From assembly GCF_963677065.1 (NCBI RefSeq), contig NZ_OY781872.1, positions 3,120,001-3,173,737 of the forward strand: DNA of 53,737 nucleotides, read 5' to 3'. Below, one piece after another: positions 41,220-52,450 of the stretch. The position numbers and the translations under genes were made by a program. Position 1 is the first letter of the stretch; each line of letters opens with the position of its first letter. This DNA comes from an uncultured Methanoregula sp. (GTDB lineage: Archaea > Halobacteriota > Methanomicrobia > Methanomicrobiales > Methanospirillaceae). The notes beneath the pieces were generated by a model. The model searched no databases. It was given only the letters and a program-made list of their open reading frames with translations, and was not told the origin of the DNA.

Positions 41220-44200
41220 CTACTCGTAGATCACCGTCGCAGTACCCGAGCCCACCCCGGCGCTCCATGCAGCCAGCGCCGCGTCGGTGGGATAGAACCG
41301 GCTGGCATCGCCGAGTTGAAGTTCGGCTACCGCTGAACCGCGCGGCTCTGCGCAGCGCACCCCCATGCGCACACGCAGCCCATGCACCAAATCGCCCTCC
41401 GGGGCCTCTTCGCGCCGGGGCGGAAATTCCTGCACCAGGCGCTTCACGTCGGGAGACTTGTCACCCATCACCACATGCAGGTATTTGCCAAACCGGGCAC
41501 GGGCGCCGGCCAGGTCCCACACCTGCTGGACCTTCACGCGCAGCCCCCCGCTGAAATGGTCGAGCTGTAACCGCCCCAGCATTACGACAAACTCGTCTTC
41601 CTTGAGCTGGTTGCGGTAGGTGTTGAGCAGCGCCTCATCGGCCGAAGCCTCGATCACTCCGGATTTGTCATCCAGGCGGAACAGGCCCAGCTTGCCACGC
41701 TGGCCATTGATCACCCGGAAGTCGCTGATGATGCCTGCCAGGATCTGGGGTTCGCGGCTGTCCAGCAGTTCATCGATCTGGGTGCGCACAAATCGGCGGA
41801 CTTCCTGCGCCACTTCGTCGAACAAATGCCCCGACAGATAAAAGCCCACCGCCGTTTTTTCCTGGGTAAGCCGTTCCTTGATGCCCCAGGGCACAACATC
41901 GACCAGATCGGGTTCCTGCGTACTGGAGCCGTGGGCATCCTCCCCCATCATGTCGAAGAGTCCGCCCTGGTTCACGTTCGCCAGCGTGGCGGCAGCAAAA
42001 TCGAATGCACGGTCGATGGATGCCACCATCGCCGCACGGTTGAGGTTGAGGGAGTCGAAGGCTCCTGCCTTGATAAGTGCCTCGACGGTACGCTTGTTCA
42101 GGCGTGCACGATCGACCCGCACGCAGAAATCGAACAGGCTCTTGAATGGGCCTTTCGTCGATCCCTGCGGCCCCTCGCCACGCCCCTCACGGGCGGCGAC
42201 GATGGCTTCGATGGCCTGCTGCCCGGTACCTTTGACGGCCCCCAGCCCATACCGGATCACCTTGTCCGTCACCGGCTCGAACCGGTACATGCCGCGGTTC
42301 ACATCCGGAGGCTCGAAGGTCAGCCCGAAATTCTTCTTCGCGTCCTCGAACAGCACCTTGAGCTTGTCGGTGTCGTCCATTTCCACGGTCATGTTGGCGC
42401 AGAAGAATTCGGCCGTGTAATGCACCTTCAACCAGCCGGTGTGGTACGCCAGCAGTGAATAGGCTGCGGCGTGCGACTTGTTGAAGCCGTAGCCAGCAAA
42501 CTTTTCCATCAGGTCGAACACTTCATCGGCCTTGTCCTGGCTGATGCCCTTTTCAGCCGCGCCTTTGCGGAAGATGGCCCGGTGCTCGGCCATTTCCTCG
42601 GCCTTCTTCTTGCCCATGGCGCGGCGCAGCATGTCGGCACCGCCGAGGCTGTAGCCACCCAGTACCTGGGCGGTCTGCATCACCTGCTCCTGGTACACCA
42701 TGATCCCGTAGGTTTCTGACAGCACCGGCTCAACCAGGGGATGCGGATACTCCACAGGCTCCTTGCCGTGCTTGCGGTTCACGAACGTGGGAATCAGGTC
42801 CATGGGGCCTGGACGGTAGAGCGCGTTCAGCGCAATCAGGTCCTCCAGCCGGCTCGGCCGTGCCTCGCGCAGCATGCCCTGCATGCCCCGGCTTTCAAAC
42901 TGGAACACAGCTTCGGTCTTGCCCTCAGAAAACAACCGGTAAGTGGGCCCGTCGTCGAGCGGAATGTTCTCGTAGGCGAAGTTCTCCTGCCCCTTGTGGC
43001 GCTTCATGATGAACTCGCGCGCAATCTCCAGGATGGTGAGCGTGGCCAGGCCGAGAAAGTCGAACTTCACGAGGCCGATGGCCTCCACGTCGTCCTTGTC
43101 GTATTGGCTCACGGCCGACTCGCTACCGGGTTGCTGGTAGAGCGGGCAAAAGTCCGTGAGCTTGCCCGGAGCAATCAGCACGCCTCCCGCGTGCATGCCG
43201 ATGTTGCGGGTCATGCCCTCGAGCTTCTGCGCCATTTCGATGACGGTCTTGACGTCCTCTTCCTTGCGCACGCGTTCGTAGAGCAAGGGTTCCAACTCCA
43301 GCGCGTAATTGTTCTTGTCGCCCTCTTTCTTGACCTCTGGCGGGTACTGCAGTGTGTAGGACATGCCTGGCTTGGCGGGCACGAGTTTGGAAATTCCGTC
43401 GCAGAAGGTGTAGCTCATGTCCATCACGCGCCCCACGTCGCGGATGGCAGCCTTGGCGGCCATCGTTCCAAAGGTGGCGATCTGGCTGACGGCGTCCTTG
43501 CCGTACTTGTCCTTCACGTAGTCGATCACGCGGTCGCGGTTGGACTGGCAGAAATCGATGTCGAAGTCGGGCATGGAGACCCGCTCTGGGTTCAAGAAGC
43601 GTTCGAACAGCAGGTTGTATTCAAGAGGATCGAGATCGGTGATCTTCAAGGCATACGCCACCAGCGAGCCGGCACCCGACCCGCGGCCCGGCCCAACGGG
43701 GCAGCCATGCGTTTTGGCCCACTGGATGAAGTCGCCCACAATCAAGAAGTAGCCCGGAAACCCCATCTTGAGAATGGTGCCCAGCTCGAACTCCAGACGT
43801 TCCACATACCGCGGGCGCTCAGCGTTGCGTCGCGCCTCGTCGGGGAAAAGCAGCCGCAAGCGTTCCTCCAGCCCTTCGAATGACACGTGGCGGAAATAGT
43901 CGTCCACCGAAAGAACCTGTCCGTTGACGGGCGGGATGGGGAAGTTGGGCAACTGCGGCTTGCCCAGGATCAGGGTGATGTTGCAGCGTCGGGCAATCTC
44001 CACCGTATTTGCCAATGCGGTCGGCAGATCGGCAAAGAGCGCCTGCATCTGCGCCGACGACTTGAAATACTGGTCACGTGTGAACTTTCGCACGCGCCGC
44101 TGGTTACCCAGAATCTCGCCTTCGGCAATGCACACCCGTGCCTCATGGGCTTCGTAGTCATCGGCCGTGGCGAACTGCACAGGATGGGTTGCAACCACCG

Positions 44201-44777
44201 GCAGATGCAGCCTAGCTGCCAACTGAACGGCCGCCACCACATGGGCCTCGTCGTCAGTGCGCCCCGCGCGCTGCACCTCGATATAGAAGCGGTGGGGAAA
44301 TATTCCCGCAAGCCGCAGTGCCAGCGCCGCTGCCCCCGCATCGTCGCCTTTCATAAGAGCCTGCCCCACCGGCCCCGCCTGGGCGCCGGCAATCGCAATC
44401 AAGCCCTCGCCCAGTTCCTGCAGCCAGTCCCAGGTGCAGAGGGCCTGCGCCTTGACCACGTTGCGGGTCCAGGCGCGCGCCAGCAACTCCGACAGGTTGA
44501 GGTAACCCTGGCGGCTCTGCACCAGCACCAGCATGCGCGAGGGTGCCGCTCCCGCCTCGCCCTCCAGAAAGATCTCGGCTCCCAGAATGGGCTTCACCCC
44601 CCTGCCGCGGGCTTCCTTGTAAAACTTGATGGCGCCGAAAAGGTTGTTGAGATCGGTAATCGCCAGCGCCGGCTGGCCGTCCTTGGCCGCCGCCTTGGCC
44701 AGATCATCGATGCGATTGGTGCCGTCAACGACGGAAAACTCTGTGTGCAGGCGCAAGTGAACAAACATGGGCTCCAT
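41220..44777 (-). CDS. dnaE: DNA polymerase III alpha subunit
   Basis: A 1185-residue catalytic subunit of the replicative polymerase. The N-terminus [16 protein letters not shown] opens the PHP domain. The palm carries [14 protein letters not shown] and [19 protein letters not shown] with the catalytic aspartates. [20 protein letters not shown] and the C-terminal OB-fold region ([20 protein letters not shown]) follow. The length matches DnaE1 (about 1160-1180). Start 44777 (MEPMFVHL) resembles E. coli MSEPRFVHL; 44768 is an alternative with GGAG just upstream. It is divergent from bamD. Confidence 0.97.
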   Translation of the reverse strand: MEPMFVHLRLHTEFSVVDGTNRIDDLAKAAAKDGQPALAITDLNNLFGAIKFYKEARGRGVKPILGAEIFLEGEAGAAPSRMLVLVQSRQGYLNLSELLARAWTRNVVKAQALCTWDWLQELGEGLIAIAGAQAGPVGQALMKGDDAGAAALALRLAGIFPHRFYIEVQRAGRTDDEAHVVAAVQLAARLHLPVVATHPVQFATADDYEAHEARVCIAEGEILGNQRRVRKFTRDQYFKSSAQMQALFADLPTALANTVEIARRCNITLILGKPQLPNFPIPPVNGQVLSVDDYFRHVSFEGLEERLRLLFPDEARRNAERPRYVERLEFELGTILKMGFPGYFLIVGDFIQWAKTHGCPVGPGRGSGAGSLVAYALKITDLDPLEYNLLFERFLNPERVSMPDFDIDFCQSNRDRVIDYVKDKYGKDAVSQIATFGTMAAKAAIRDVGRVMDMSYTFCDGISKLVPAKPGMSYTLQYPPEVKKEGDKNNYALELEPLLYERVRKEEDVKTVIEMAQKLEGMTRNIGMHAGGVLIAPGKLTDFCPLYQQPGSESAVSQYDKDDVEAIGLVKFDFLGLATLTILEIAREFIMKRHKGQENFAYENIPLDDGPTYRLFSEGKTEAVFQFESRGMQGMLREARPSRLEDLIALNALYRPGPMDLIPTFVNRKHGKEPVEYPHPLVEPVLSETYGIMVYQEQVMQTAQVLGGYSLGGADMLRRAMGKKKAEEMAEHRAIFRKGAAEKGISQDKADEVFDLMEKFAGYGFNKSHAAAYSLLAYHTGWLKVHYTAEFFCANMTVEMDDTDKLKVLFEDAKKNFGLTFEPPDVNRGMYRFEPVTDKVIRYGLGAVKGTGQQAIEAIVAAREGRGEGPQGSTKGPFKSLFDFCVRVDRARLNKRTVEALIKAGAFDSLNLNRAAMVASIDRAFDFAAATLANVNQGGLFDMMGEDAHGSSTQEPDLVDVVPWGIKERLTQEKTAVGFYLSGHLFDEVAQEVRRFVRTQIDELLDSREPQILAGIISDFRVINGQRGKLGLFRLDDKSGVIEASADEALLNTYRNQLKEDEFVVMLGRLQLDHFSGGLRVKVQQVWDLAGARARFGKYLHVVMGDKSPDVKRLVQEFPPRREEAPEGDLVHGLRVRMGVRCAEPRGSAVAELQLGDASRFYPTDAALAAWSAGVGSGTATVIYE

Positions 44778-44801
44778 TGTAGGAAGCCCACCTCCCCCCT
44801 A

Positions 44802-44861
44802 CCCCGGAATGCGCATTCGGGGCAGTCCTGCGCCCAAGCCGCCGTCGGTACAATGCCGACG
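44802..44861. promoter_or_regulatory. Palindromes and promoter-like hexamer between dnaE and bamD
   Basis: GAATGCGCATTC is a perfect 12-bp palindrome flanked by CCCC and GGGG (44802-44822). Further on, CGTCGG and CCGACG (44843-44861) bracket TACAATG, whose TACAAT (44849-44854) could be a bamD -10 box. No good -35 was found. An operator in this divergent gap is possible. Confidence 0.4.
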
Positions 44862-44965
44862 TCTGTCGAGGTTCTGCGTCTGGCTGCGCCTGCGCCCCTG
44901 CCGGGCTGGCGGTGGCCCGGTGCCCGCAGGACACACGTTCACTTTTTGCCTGAAAGCTGTCTGCA

Positions 44966-45763
44966 ATGCTGCGTGCCCCCCTGCCCCTTATCACTGCCCT
45001 GCTGGCTGCCGGCCTGCTCGCGGGTTGCTCCAGCACACCGGAAGACAAGACCGCGGGCTGGAGCCCCAACCGCATCTACTCGGAAGCTAAGGACGAGTTG
45101 GGTTCTGGCGCATTCGACAAGGCCGTACCCTTGCTCGAAAAGCTCGAAGGCCGTGCGGCGGGCACGCCACTGGCTCAGCAGGCGCAGCTCGACAAGGCCT
45201 ATGCGCAATACAAAGGCGGCGAGAAGGCACAGGCCATTGCCACGCTCGACCGCTTCATCAAGCTCCACCCCGCAAGCCCGGCGCTGGATTACGCGCTGTA
45301 TCTGAAGGGCCTAGTCAACTTCAACGACAACCTGGGCCTGTTCTCATGGGTCTCGCAGCAGGATCTGTCCGAGCGCGACCAGAAAGCTGCCAAGGATTCG
45401 TTTGAATCGTTCAGTGAACTGGTGACGCGCTTCCCCGATTCGCGCTATGCCAAAGACGCGCGCCAGCGCATGACATACATCGTCAATTCGCTGGCCCAGT
45501 ATGAAGTCCACGTCGCACGCTACTACTACGAACGCGGCGCCTATGTAGCGGCGATCGGCCGCGCGCAATCAGCGCTGGCCGACTACCAAGGCGTCCCCGC
45601 ACTCGAGGAAGCCCTGTTCATTCTCATGCAGTCGTACGACGCCCTGGGTATGACCCAACTGCGTGACGACACGCGGCGCGTGATGGAGGCATCCTACCCC
45701 CAGGGGGCGCTCGCCAAAGGTGGCCTCAAGGCCAAATCGGATCCGTGGTGGAAGTTCTGGTGA
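44966..45763 (+). CDS. bamD: Outer membrane protein assembly lipoprotein BamD
   Basis: A 265-residue lipoprotein of the BAM complex inserting beta-barrel proteins in the outer membrane. The signal peptide ends in the lipobox LLAGC (Cys at about 21). TPR-like repeats follow: IYSEAKDELGSGAFDKAVPL, LDKAYAQYKGGEKAQAIATL and VARYYYERGAYVAAIGRAQ. Length and the C-terminal DPWWKFW fit betaproteobacterial BamD (formerly ComL). Its 3' end overlaps the end of the convergent helicase gene by 38 bases. Confidence 0.95.
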   Translation: MLRAPLPLITALLAAGLLAGCSSTPEDKTAGWSPNRIYSEAKDELGSGAFDKAVPLLEKLEGRAAGTPLAQQAQLDKAYAQYKGGEKAQAIATLDRFIKLHPASPALDYALYLKGLVNFNDNLGLFSWVSQQDLSERDQKAAKDSFESFSELVTRFPDSRYAKDARQRMTYIVNSLAQYEVHVARYYYERGAYVAAIGRAQSALADYQGVPALEEALFILMQSYDALGMTQLRDDTRRVMEASYPQGALAKGGLKAKSDPWWKFW

Positions 45764-47774
45764 GCGCGTCCAGCGCTGCGTCAAAGTCCTGAGGACTCTC
45801 CAACACCCTCATGGGGGGCAGCGCCCTGAGAAGGCGCTTGCCATAGCCCATCGTCACCATGCGTGTGTCGCCCACGACCAGGATGCCTTGGTCGGACTCC
45901 CTTCGAATCAGGCGCCCGGCCCCCTGCTTGAGTGCTACAGCCGCTTCGGGCAACGCATAGGCCCGAAACGCACTGCCGCCTTCGGCCTCGATGCGCTGCG
46001 TGCGCGCATCCACCAGCGGATCTCCGGGAGGTGGAAAAGGCAGCTTGTCGATGACCACAAGTTGCAGGGCATCGCCCGGCACATCGAAGCCTTCCCAGAA
46101 TGAGGCCGAGGCCACCAGGATGCAACCCTGGCCACCACGGCTGGCGCCCTCGCGCAACCGCTCCATCAGGTGGCGCTTGGGCCAGTCGCCCTGCACCAGT
46201 ACCTCCAGCCCCTGCGGGCCGCCGAACCGCGCCTGTAATTCATCACCAATGGCGCGCAAAGCCTTGAGCGTGGTGGTGAGAACCAGCGTCCGCCCCCCGA
46301 GCCGCAGGGCAGCCGCTCCGGCCAGCATCGCCACGGCCGCACTGTGCCCGGGGTCGGCGGGCCGTGGCAAATATCGGGGGACGTACAGCGCAGCCTGCGC
46401 TGCGTAATCGAACGGACTTTCCACGCGCAGAATCTTTGCATCCTGCAGGCCGCAACGCTCGGTGAACCATGTGAGTCCGGGATCGTCGCCCAGTGTTGCA
46501 GACGTGAAAATCCACGCGCGCCTCGCGTGCTGCGGGGACGCAGGCCATTCGTCATCTCCCGCTTCATCCGTAGGGGCGGCAAGCAAGCGGCTGCGCATCG
46601 TCTGCGCGATATCCAGCGGCGACTCGACCAGCCGCACCTGCCCTGCCACCTCGACCCAGCGCACCACATCGGGCGCACAGGGCGCAGCGAAACGCCCTAA
46701 GCGCGCCAGCAGCTCAGAACCACGCTCGCCCAGACGGACAAAATCGAGGGATGCGCCGCTGACGACATCCAGCGCCTCCATGGCCTGTACGCATGCCAGC
46801 GACAAGCGTCGCTGGGCTCCATTCCAAGCATCGGGCGCCAGGGACTCTGGAACCTGCAAGGTCCAACGCAGCCGCGTGCCTGCAACGGCTGGGCCCACCG
46901 CGAGCCGCAGGTCGCCAACCGCACGCTCGATCTCACCCGCCAGCTGCGCCCAGTCGGCAAGGCCCCGGGCATGGCGCAAGCCCGCGGCGAGCAGGTCGCG
47001 CGCAAAATCCTGCCATTGCCCAGTGGACAACTGCAGTCCCAGGAACTGCACCCCCGTTTCATTGATCTGGTGCGCCTCGTCGAAAATCACCACCCGCACT
47101 GTGGGGAGCAGCTCAGCCATCCCTGACTCGCGCACGGCCATGTCGGCAAAGAACAAGTGGTGGTTGATCACCACCACATCAGCGGCCAGGGCCTCGCGGC
47201 GCGCGAGGTTCACGTGGCACTGGCGGAAATGGGCGCACGACGCGCCCAGGCAGTTCTCACGCGTGGAGGTGACCAGCGGGATGATTGGCGAACGCTCGTC
47301 AAGCCCCGCCAGCTCGGCCAGATCGCCCGAGCGGGTGGCGCGCGACCAGACCTCGACTTTGGCCAACACCCTTTGCACCTGACGCTCCTGCGCCGCCGTG
47401 TCCAGGCGCGCCTGCTCCATGCGGTGCAGGCATAGGTAGCTCGCCCGCCCCTTGAGCAACGCTGTTCGCACCGGAAGCGCCATACCGGCCACCAGTTGGG
47501 GAAGGTCGCGTGCAAAGAGCTGGTCTTGGAGGGCTTTCGTAGCTGTGGACACCAGAACCCGCTCGCCGCTGAGCAGCGCTGGCACCAGATAGGCAAAAGT
47601 CTTGCCCACCCCCGTGCCGGCCTCAACCACCAAGCAGCCGCCGTGCTCAATGGTTTGCGCCACCGCATCGGCCATGCACATCTGGCCTTCGCGGGCACGG
47701 TAATGTTCGTCGATCTGCGCCAACACCCCTTCGGGACTGAACGCAGAGTGAACCGCTTCCTGCAAGCTCGTCAT
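45726..47774 (-). CDS. DinG/YoaA-type Fe-S ATP-dependent DNA helicase
   Basis: A 682-residue XPD-like superfamily 2 helicase. Walker A is VVEAGTGVGKTFAYLVPALL, the DEAH box is VVIFDEAHQINETG, and motif VI is LKQGAGRLIRRESDQGILVV. Four cysteines (SYLCLHR, then CLGASCAHFRQCH) form the expected iron-sulfur cluster site. Such helicases unwind 5'-3' and help at stalled forks, R-loops or G-quadruplexes. YoaA is as likely as DinG. Its start overlaps the DUF465-like stop by four bases. Confidence 0.92.
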   Translation of the reverse strand: MTSLQEAVHSAFSPEGVLAQIDEHYRAREGQMCMADAVAQTIEHGGCLVVEAGTGVGKTFAYLVPALLSGERVLVSTATKALQDQLFARDLPQLVAGMALPVRTALLKGRASYLCLHRMEQARLDTAAQERQVQRVLAKVEVWSRATRSGDLAELAGLDERSPIIPLVTSTRENCLGASCAHFRQCHVNLARREALAADVVVINHHLFFADMAVRESGMAELLPTVRVVIFDEAHQINETGVQFLGLQLSTGQWQDFARDLLAAGLRHARGLADWAQLAGEIERAVGDLRLAVGPAVAGTRLRWTLQVPESLAPDAWNGAQRRLSLACVQAMEALDVVSGASLDFVRLGERGSELLARLGRFAAPCAPDVVRWVEVAGQVRLVESPLDIAQTMRSRLLAAPTDEAGDDEWPASPQHARRAWIFTSATLGDDPGLTWFTERCGLQDAKILRVESPFDYAAQAALYVPRYLPRPADPGHSAAVAMLAGAAALRLGGRTLVLTTTLKALRAIGDELQARFGGPQGLEVLVQGDWPKRHLMERLREGASRGGQGCILVASASFWEGFDVPGDALQLVVIDKLPFPPPGDPLVDARTQRIEAEGGSAFRAYALPEAAVALKQGAGRLIRRESDQGILVVGDTRMVTMGYGKRLLRALPPMRVLESPQDFDAALDALTRTSTTDPIWP

Positions 47775-48019
47775 GCGGGCTCTGGTGGCTGCAGCGCGCG
47801 CTCCAGGCAGTCAATCTGATCGCGCAGCGCGAGACGCTGTTTCTTCAAACGCCGCAGCAGGAACTCGTCGGGCACCGGCTCCAGCACGCTACGGTCGATG
47901 CGGGCGTCTAGATCGGCGTGCGCCATGCGCAAATCAATGAGCTGGCGCGAGGGGAAATGCAGGTTCGATTTCAAGACAGAAGGTTGCGGCAGGCGCGCAG
48001 TGCATGGCAAAAACACCAC
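47771..48019 (-). CDS. Small DUF465/YdcH-like protein
   Basis: An 82-codon frame whose end, FLLRRLKKQRLALRDQIDCL, matches the DUF465 (YdcH) C-terminal signature of Lys/Arg-rich helix. Upstream, FPSRQLIDLRMAHADLDARI fits the family's first helix. The frame starts with GTG at 48019; TTG at about 47974 or ATG at 47926 are other candidates and none has a strong Shine-Dalgarno. It overlaps the helicase start by ATGA, implying co-translation. Function of the family is unknown. Confidence 0.7.
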   Translation of the reverse strand: MVFLPCTARLPQPSVLKSNLHFPSRQLIDLRMAHADLDARIDRSVLEPVPDEFLLRRLKKQRLALRDQIDCLERALQPPEPA

Positions 48020-48093
48020 AAGCGGACGGATAATACGCGGTCTGGCGGCATCCCTCCCCGGAGTTTTGTCGCGTCGGCCCCCACAATCACCCC

Positions 48094-48900
48094 ATGACCA
48101 AAGCGTTCCGCCTTATCGCTTCGACCGGCATCCACAAGGGTGACCGCGAATACCAACAAGACCAGGTGGCCCTGATCTCGCATGAACGCTACAACGGATG
48201 CGTGCTGGGGGTGGTCGCGGATGGCATGGGTGGGCGCAGCGGGGGCCGCAAGGCCTCCGACCAGGTGATGATGACGGCGCGCCAGTTGTTCGAACGCTAT
48301 TCGCCAGAAACCGACGACCCGGCAGCCATGCTCAAGAACATGGTGGAAGAAGCGCATATCGTCATCCGCCTCACGGCCATTTCATCCGAACAAGAACCCC
48401 ACAGCACGATCGCGGCGTTTCTTATCAACCCGCGGGGCGACTGCCATTGGGTCCATGCGGGCGATTCGCGCATTTACCACTTCGAAGGTGCGCGGCTGGC
48501 GTTCCGCACCAGCGACCACTCGTATGTGCAGGCGCTGGTCGATCGAGGCGAACTAAGCGAAGCAGAAGCCAACAACCACCCGCACTCGAACATCCTGGTG
48601 GGCTGCCTGGGTACCGAGAGCGATCCACCCATCACCACCCACGCCATCCCACAACTGCGGCCGGGTGACGTGCTGATGGCCTGCAGTGACGGGGTATGGC
48701 ACTATTTTTCGCCCACGGAACTTGCGTCGGTGGTCGACTCGCTCTCGCCACGCGAGGCCACTGAATTCCTCATCGACAAGGCCCGCTCGCGCGCACGGGG
48801 CGGCGGCGACAACCTCTCACTGGTCATCGTCAAGATCGAGGCCCTGGTCGAAGAGAAAAAGATCGCCCGGCTCGTCCCCGTGCCTGGCGGAAAAGCCTGA
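48094..48900 (+). CDS. PP2C-type Ser/Thr protein phosphatase
   Basis: A 268-residue PPM-family phosphatase. GDREYQQDQVALIS, VVADGMGGRSGGRKASDQ, HAGDSRIYHF, LMACSDGVWHYF and GGGDNLSLVIVKI are the ordered PP2C motifs, with the metal-binding aspartates present. There is no membrane segment. It should remove phosphate from Ser/Thr. The only kinase in the window is 22 kb away at 25082, so a partnership is speculative. It is divergent from the DUF465/helicase pair. Confidence 0.92.
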   Translation: MTKAFRLIASTGIHKGDREYQQDQVALISHERYNGCVLGVVADGMGGRSGGRKASDQVMMTARQLFERYSPETDDPAAMLKNMVEEAHIVIRLTAISSEQEPHSTIAAFLINPRGDCHWVHAGDSRIYHFEGARLAFRTSDHSYVQALVDRGELSEAEANNHPHSNILVGCLGTESDPPITTHAIPQLRPGDVLMACSDGVWHYFSPTELASVVDSLSPREATEFLIDKARSRARGGGDNLSLVIVKIEALVEEKKIARLVPVPGGKA

Positions 48901-49046
48901 GCACCCGGCAAGCGACAGCCCGCATTGCCGGCCCTCTGCTGGCGCGGGCGGTTTATCCACGCCTTGGGCACGCGCTTTTCGCATCGGCCGCGGCAACTGC
49001 AACCTTTGCAGTGGCCCCGCATGCCAGCCCGCCGGCGTGGGACCTT

Positions 49047-49745
49047 TCAGGGTTTGCTGGCCGAATTCAGCCCCGAAGACGCAGGCAGCGGTGCTGCCGA
49101 CGGGCGACCCGATGCAGCCGCTTGCGATTGCATTTTCTCGACCCGCTCACGCCGCTCCTGCGCGGACTTCAGGTTTTCTTCGTGGCGCAAACGCGCGGCT
49201 GCAGCACGTTCGGCGTTATCACGGGCCCGCTCGGCTTGGTCGGCCGCATGTGACTGCTGCCGGTTGCGCTGCTCCTGTGCCCGGCGCCGCGCTTCTAGGT
49301 CATGCTGGCTCTGCAACGCCTCGCTTCCCAAGGGTGGCGCTGCACGGTTGCCGCCCCTGGCAGAGCCCTGGGGTTGTGAACGATCGGGCGCCACGCGCTG
49401 CTTTTCCTCGATCGAGCGCAGGCGTTCGGCAGCTTTGGCCCTGCGCTCTGCATCGTTGACCCGCACCTCGCGGGCACGCAATTCCAGCTCAGTCACCCGA
49501 GCCTTGGCGCGCACGTCACGCAGGCAATCCTCCACCGCAAAGCGGCGATAGCAGGCGGCCTCATCCCGCTTGCGGGCAGTCGTGCTGGTGCGGCGTTCCT
49601 GCTGGATACGGTCGCGTTCGGCCTGCCGCTCTGCAGGTGTAGCGAAGGGCGCGGCCGGTGCAGGCAGCTCCGCCGCGGGCTGCCCCCACGCGGGCGCAGC
49701 GGCCAGCAGTGCCACTGCAAGGGCTCGTTGGACCTTGTGCATCAT
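49047..49745 (-). CDS. Exported coiled-coil protein, coupled to zapE
   Basis: A 232-residue protein of unknown function. MMHKVQRALAVALLAAAPAW is a signal peptide, cleaved probably after AWG-Q. The rest is almost entirely charged helix with Arg/Glu/Ala/Gln heptads (TELELRAREVRVNDAERRAK; RAQEQRNRQQSHAADQAERA), so a long periplasmic coiled coil is expected. One Cys pair occurs (EAACYRRFAVEDCL). The start overlaps the zapE stop by ATGA. The open frame extends far upstream inside zapE but only this start gives a signal peptide. Confidence 0.78.
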   Translation of the reverse strand: MMHKVQRALAVALLAAAPAWGQPAAELPAPAAPFATPAERQAERDRIQQERRTSTTARKRDEAACYRRFAVEDCLRDVRAKARVTELELRAREVRVNDAERRAKAAERLRSIEEKQRVAPDRSQPQGSARGGNRAAPPLGSEALQSQHDLEARRRAQEQRNRQQSHAADQAERARDNAERAAAARLRHEENLKSAQERRERVEKMQSQAAASGRPSAAPLPASSGLNSASKP

Positions 49746-50839
49746 GTCAGCCCCGTATCGACCGTGCGGCGGTCCAGTGCAAGAAACTCTTTCGATTGCA
49801 TCTCGTGCAGCCGTGACACCGTGCGCGGAAACTCGTGAGCCAACGGCCCTTCGGTGTACAGCTGCTCGGGCGGCACCGCAGCAGACAGGATGAGCTTGAC
49901 GCGCCGGTCGTACAACACATCCACCAGCCAGGTGAAACGCCGTGCGGGCGATGCCATGTTGACCGGCATGTACGGAACATCCGACAGCAGCACTGTATGG
50001 AACTGCGAAGCGATCTCGAGGTAGTCGTTCTGCGAGCGCGGGCCTCCGCACAGCGTCTTGAAATCGAACCAGACCACCCCGCCCGCCTTGCGCCGTGCCC
50101 GGATCTCGCGGGCCTCGATGTGCAGCACGGGGTCTTCGTCATGGACCTCGGCCAGCTGGTCGAAGGCCGCGTTCATGTCGGCATCTGCCTGCGCCCCGAG
50201 GGGGGTGTGGTAGAGCTTGACCTGTTCGAGCGTGCGGCGTCGGTAATCCGTACCGTTGTCCACATTCACCACTTCCAGCTTTTCGTTCAGCAGCGCAATG
50301 GCCGGCAGGATACGGTCACGGTGCAGGCCGTCGGGATACAGCTCATCCGGCTTGAAGTTGGACGTGGTGACGAACCCCACCCCATTCTCAAACAGCGCTA
50401 CCAGCAGGCGGTGCAGGATCATGGCGTCGGTGATGTCCGCCACATGGAACTCATCAAAGCAGATCAGCTTGTAGCGCTTGGCGATGCGTTCGCCCAGAAT
50501 GTCCAGCGGATTGGCCGTGCCCTGCAGCGCGGCCAGTTCGCGGTGCACCTCGCGCATGAACTCGTGGAAGTGCAGCCGCACCTTGCGCTTGAGCGGCACG
50601 GCGTTGAAGAAGCAATCCATCAGGAAGCTCTTGCCGCGCCCCACCCCGCCGTACATGTAGACGCCGCGCGGAACCTCGGGGTGGTTGATGAGTTTCTTGA
50701 GGGCGTTGGAGCGGCGCGATTTGTATGCAGCCCAGTCGCGCGCGCAACGCTGCAAGGCGTCCACCGCGCGCAGTTGCGCCGGATCGCTCTGGAACCCCTT
50801 GGCGGCCAGTTCAGCGAGGTAGGTCTGTTTGACGGTCAC
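49742..50839 (-). CDS. zapE: Cell division-associated ATPase ZapE (AFG1-like)
   Basis: A 365-residue AFG1-family P-loop ATPase linked in E. coli to Z-ring function under stress. Walker A is GVYMYGGVGRGKSFLMDCFF and Walker B is LICFDEFHVADITDAMILHR; FVTTSNFKPDELYPDGLHRD is the conserved sensor region. The length matches the family (about 370). It is upstream of the exported coiled-coil gene (4-base overlap) and downstream of lpd, separated by a perfect palindromic repeat. Confidence 0.94.
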   Translation of the reverse strand: MTVKQTYLAELAAKGFQSDPAQLRAVDALQRCARDWAAYKSRRSNALKKLINHPEVPRGVYMYGGVGRGKSFLMDCFFNAVPLKRKVRLHFHEFMREVHRELAALQGTANPLDILGERIAKRYKLICFDEFHVADITDAMILHRLLVALFENGVGFVTTSNFKPDELYPDGLHRDRILPAIALLNEKLEVVNVDNGTDYRRRTLEQVKLYHTPLGAQADADMNAAFDQLAEVHDEDPVLHIEAREIRARRKAGGVVWFDFKTLCGGPRSQNDYLEIASQFHTVLLSDVPYMPVNMASPARRFTWLVDVLYDRRVKLILSAAVPPEQLYTEGPLAHEFPRTVSRLHEMQSKEFLALDRRTVDTGLT

Positions 50840-50879
50840 GTTGACAATGCCCTGGAACTGTAACGCTATAAAACAAATA

Positions 50880-50912
50880 GCTGCTAGCGCTTAACACATA
50901 AGCGCTAGCAGC
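50880..50912. repeat. Dispersed TAGCGCTT palindrome, perfect copy
   Basis: GCTGCTAGCGCTTA and TAAGCGCTAGCAGC form a 14-bp perfect inverted repeat with a 5-base loop (ACACA), flanked by A/T-rich bases. It sits between the lpd stop and the zapE start. Degenerate relatives occur at about 2669, 4295, 9255, 10440, 24960 and 35150. It may also stop lpd transcription. Confidence 0.9.
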
Positions 50913-50927
50913 CAATTTCACGCAAAA

Positions 50928-52354
<1,427 letters not shown>

Positions 52355-52378
52355 GGGAAATCTCTCTCAATCAGTTGG

Positions 52379-52429
52379 AAAAAGACCCACCGACGGGCTC
52401 CAGCACAGGCCAGGCCACATGGGTGGGTC
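52379..52429 (-). terminator. Hairpin with T-run between sucB and lpd
   Basis: GACCCACC and GGTGGGTC form a perfect 8-bp stem around a 30-base loop. On the minus strand the stem is followed by TTTTT. It lies between the two genes of one complex and may attenuate lpd relative to sucB. Confidence 0.65.
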
Positions 52430-52450
52430 AATGCTTGCAGCTTTCAGCGC

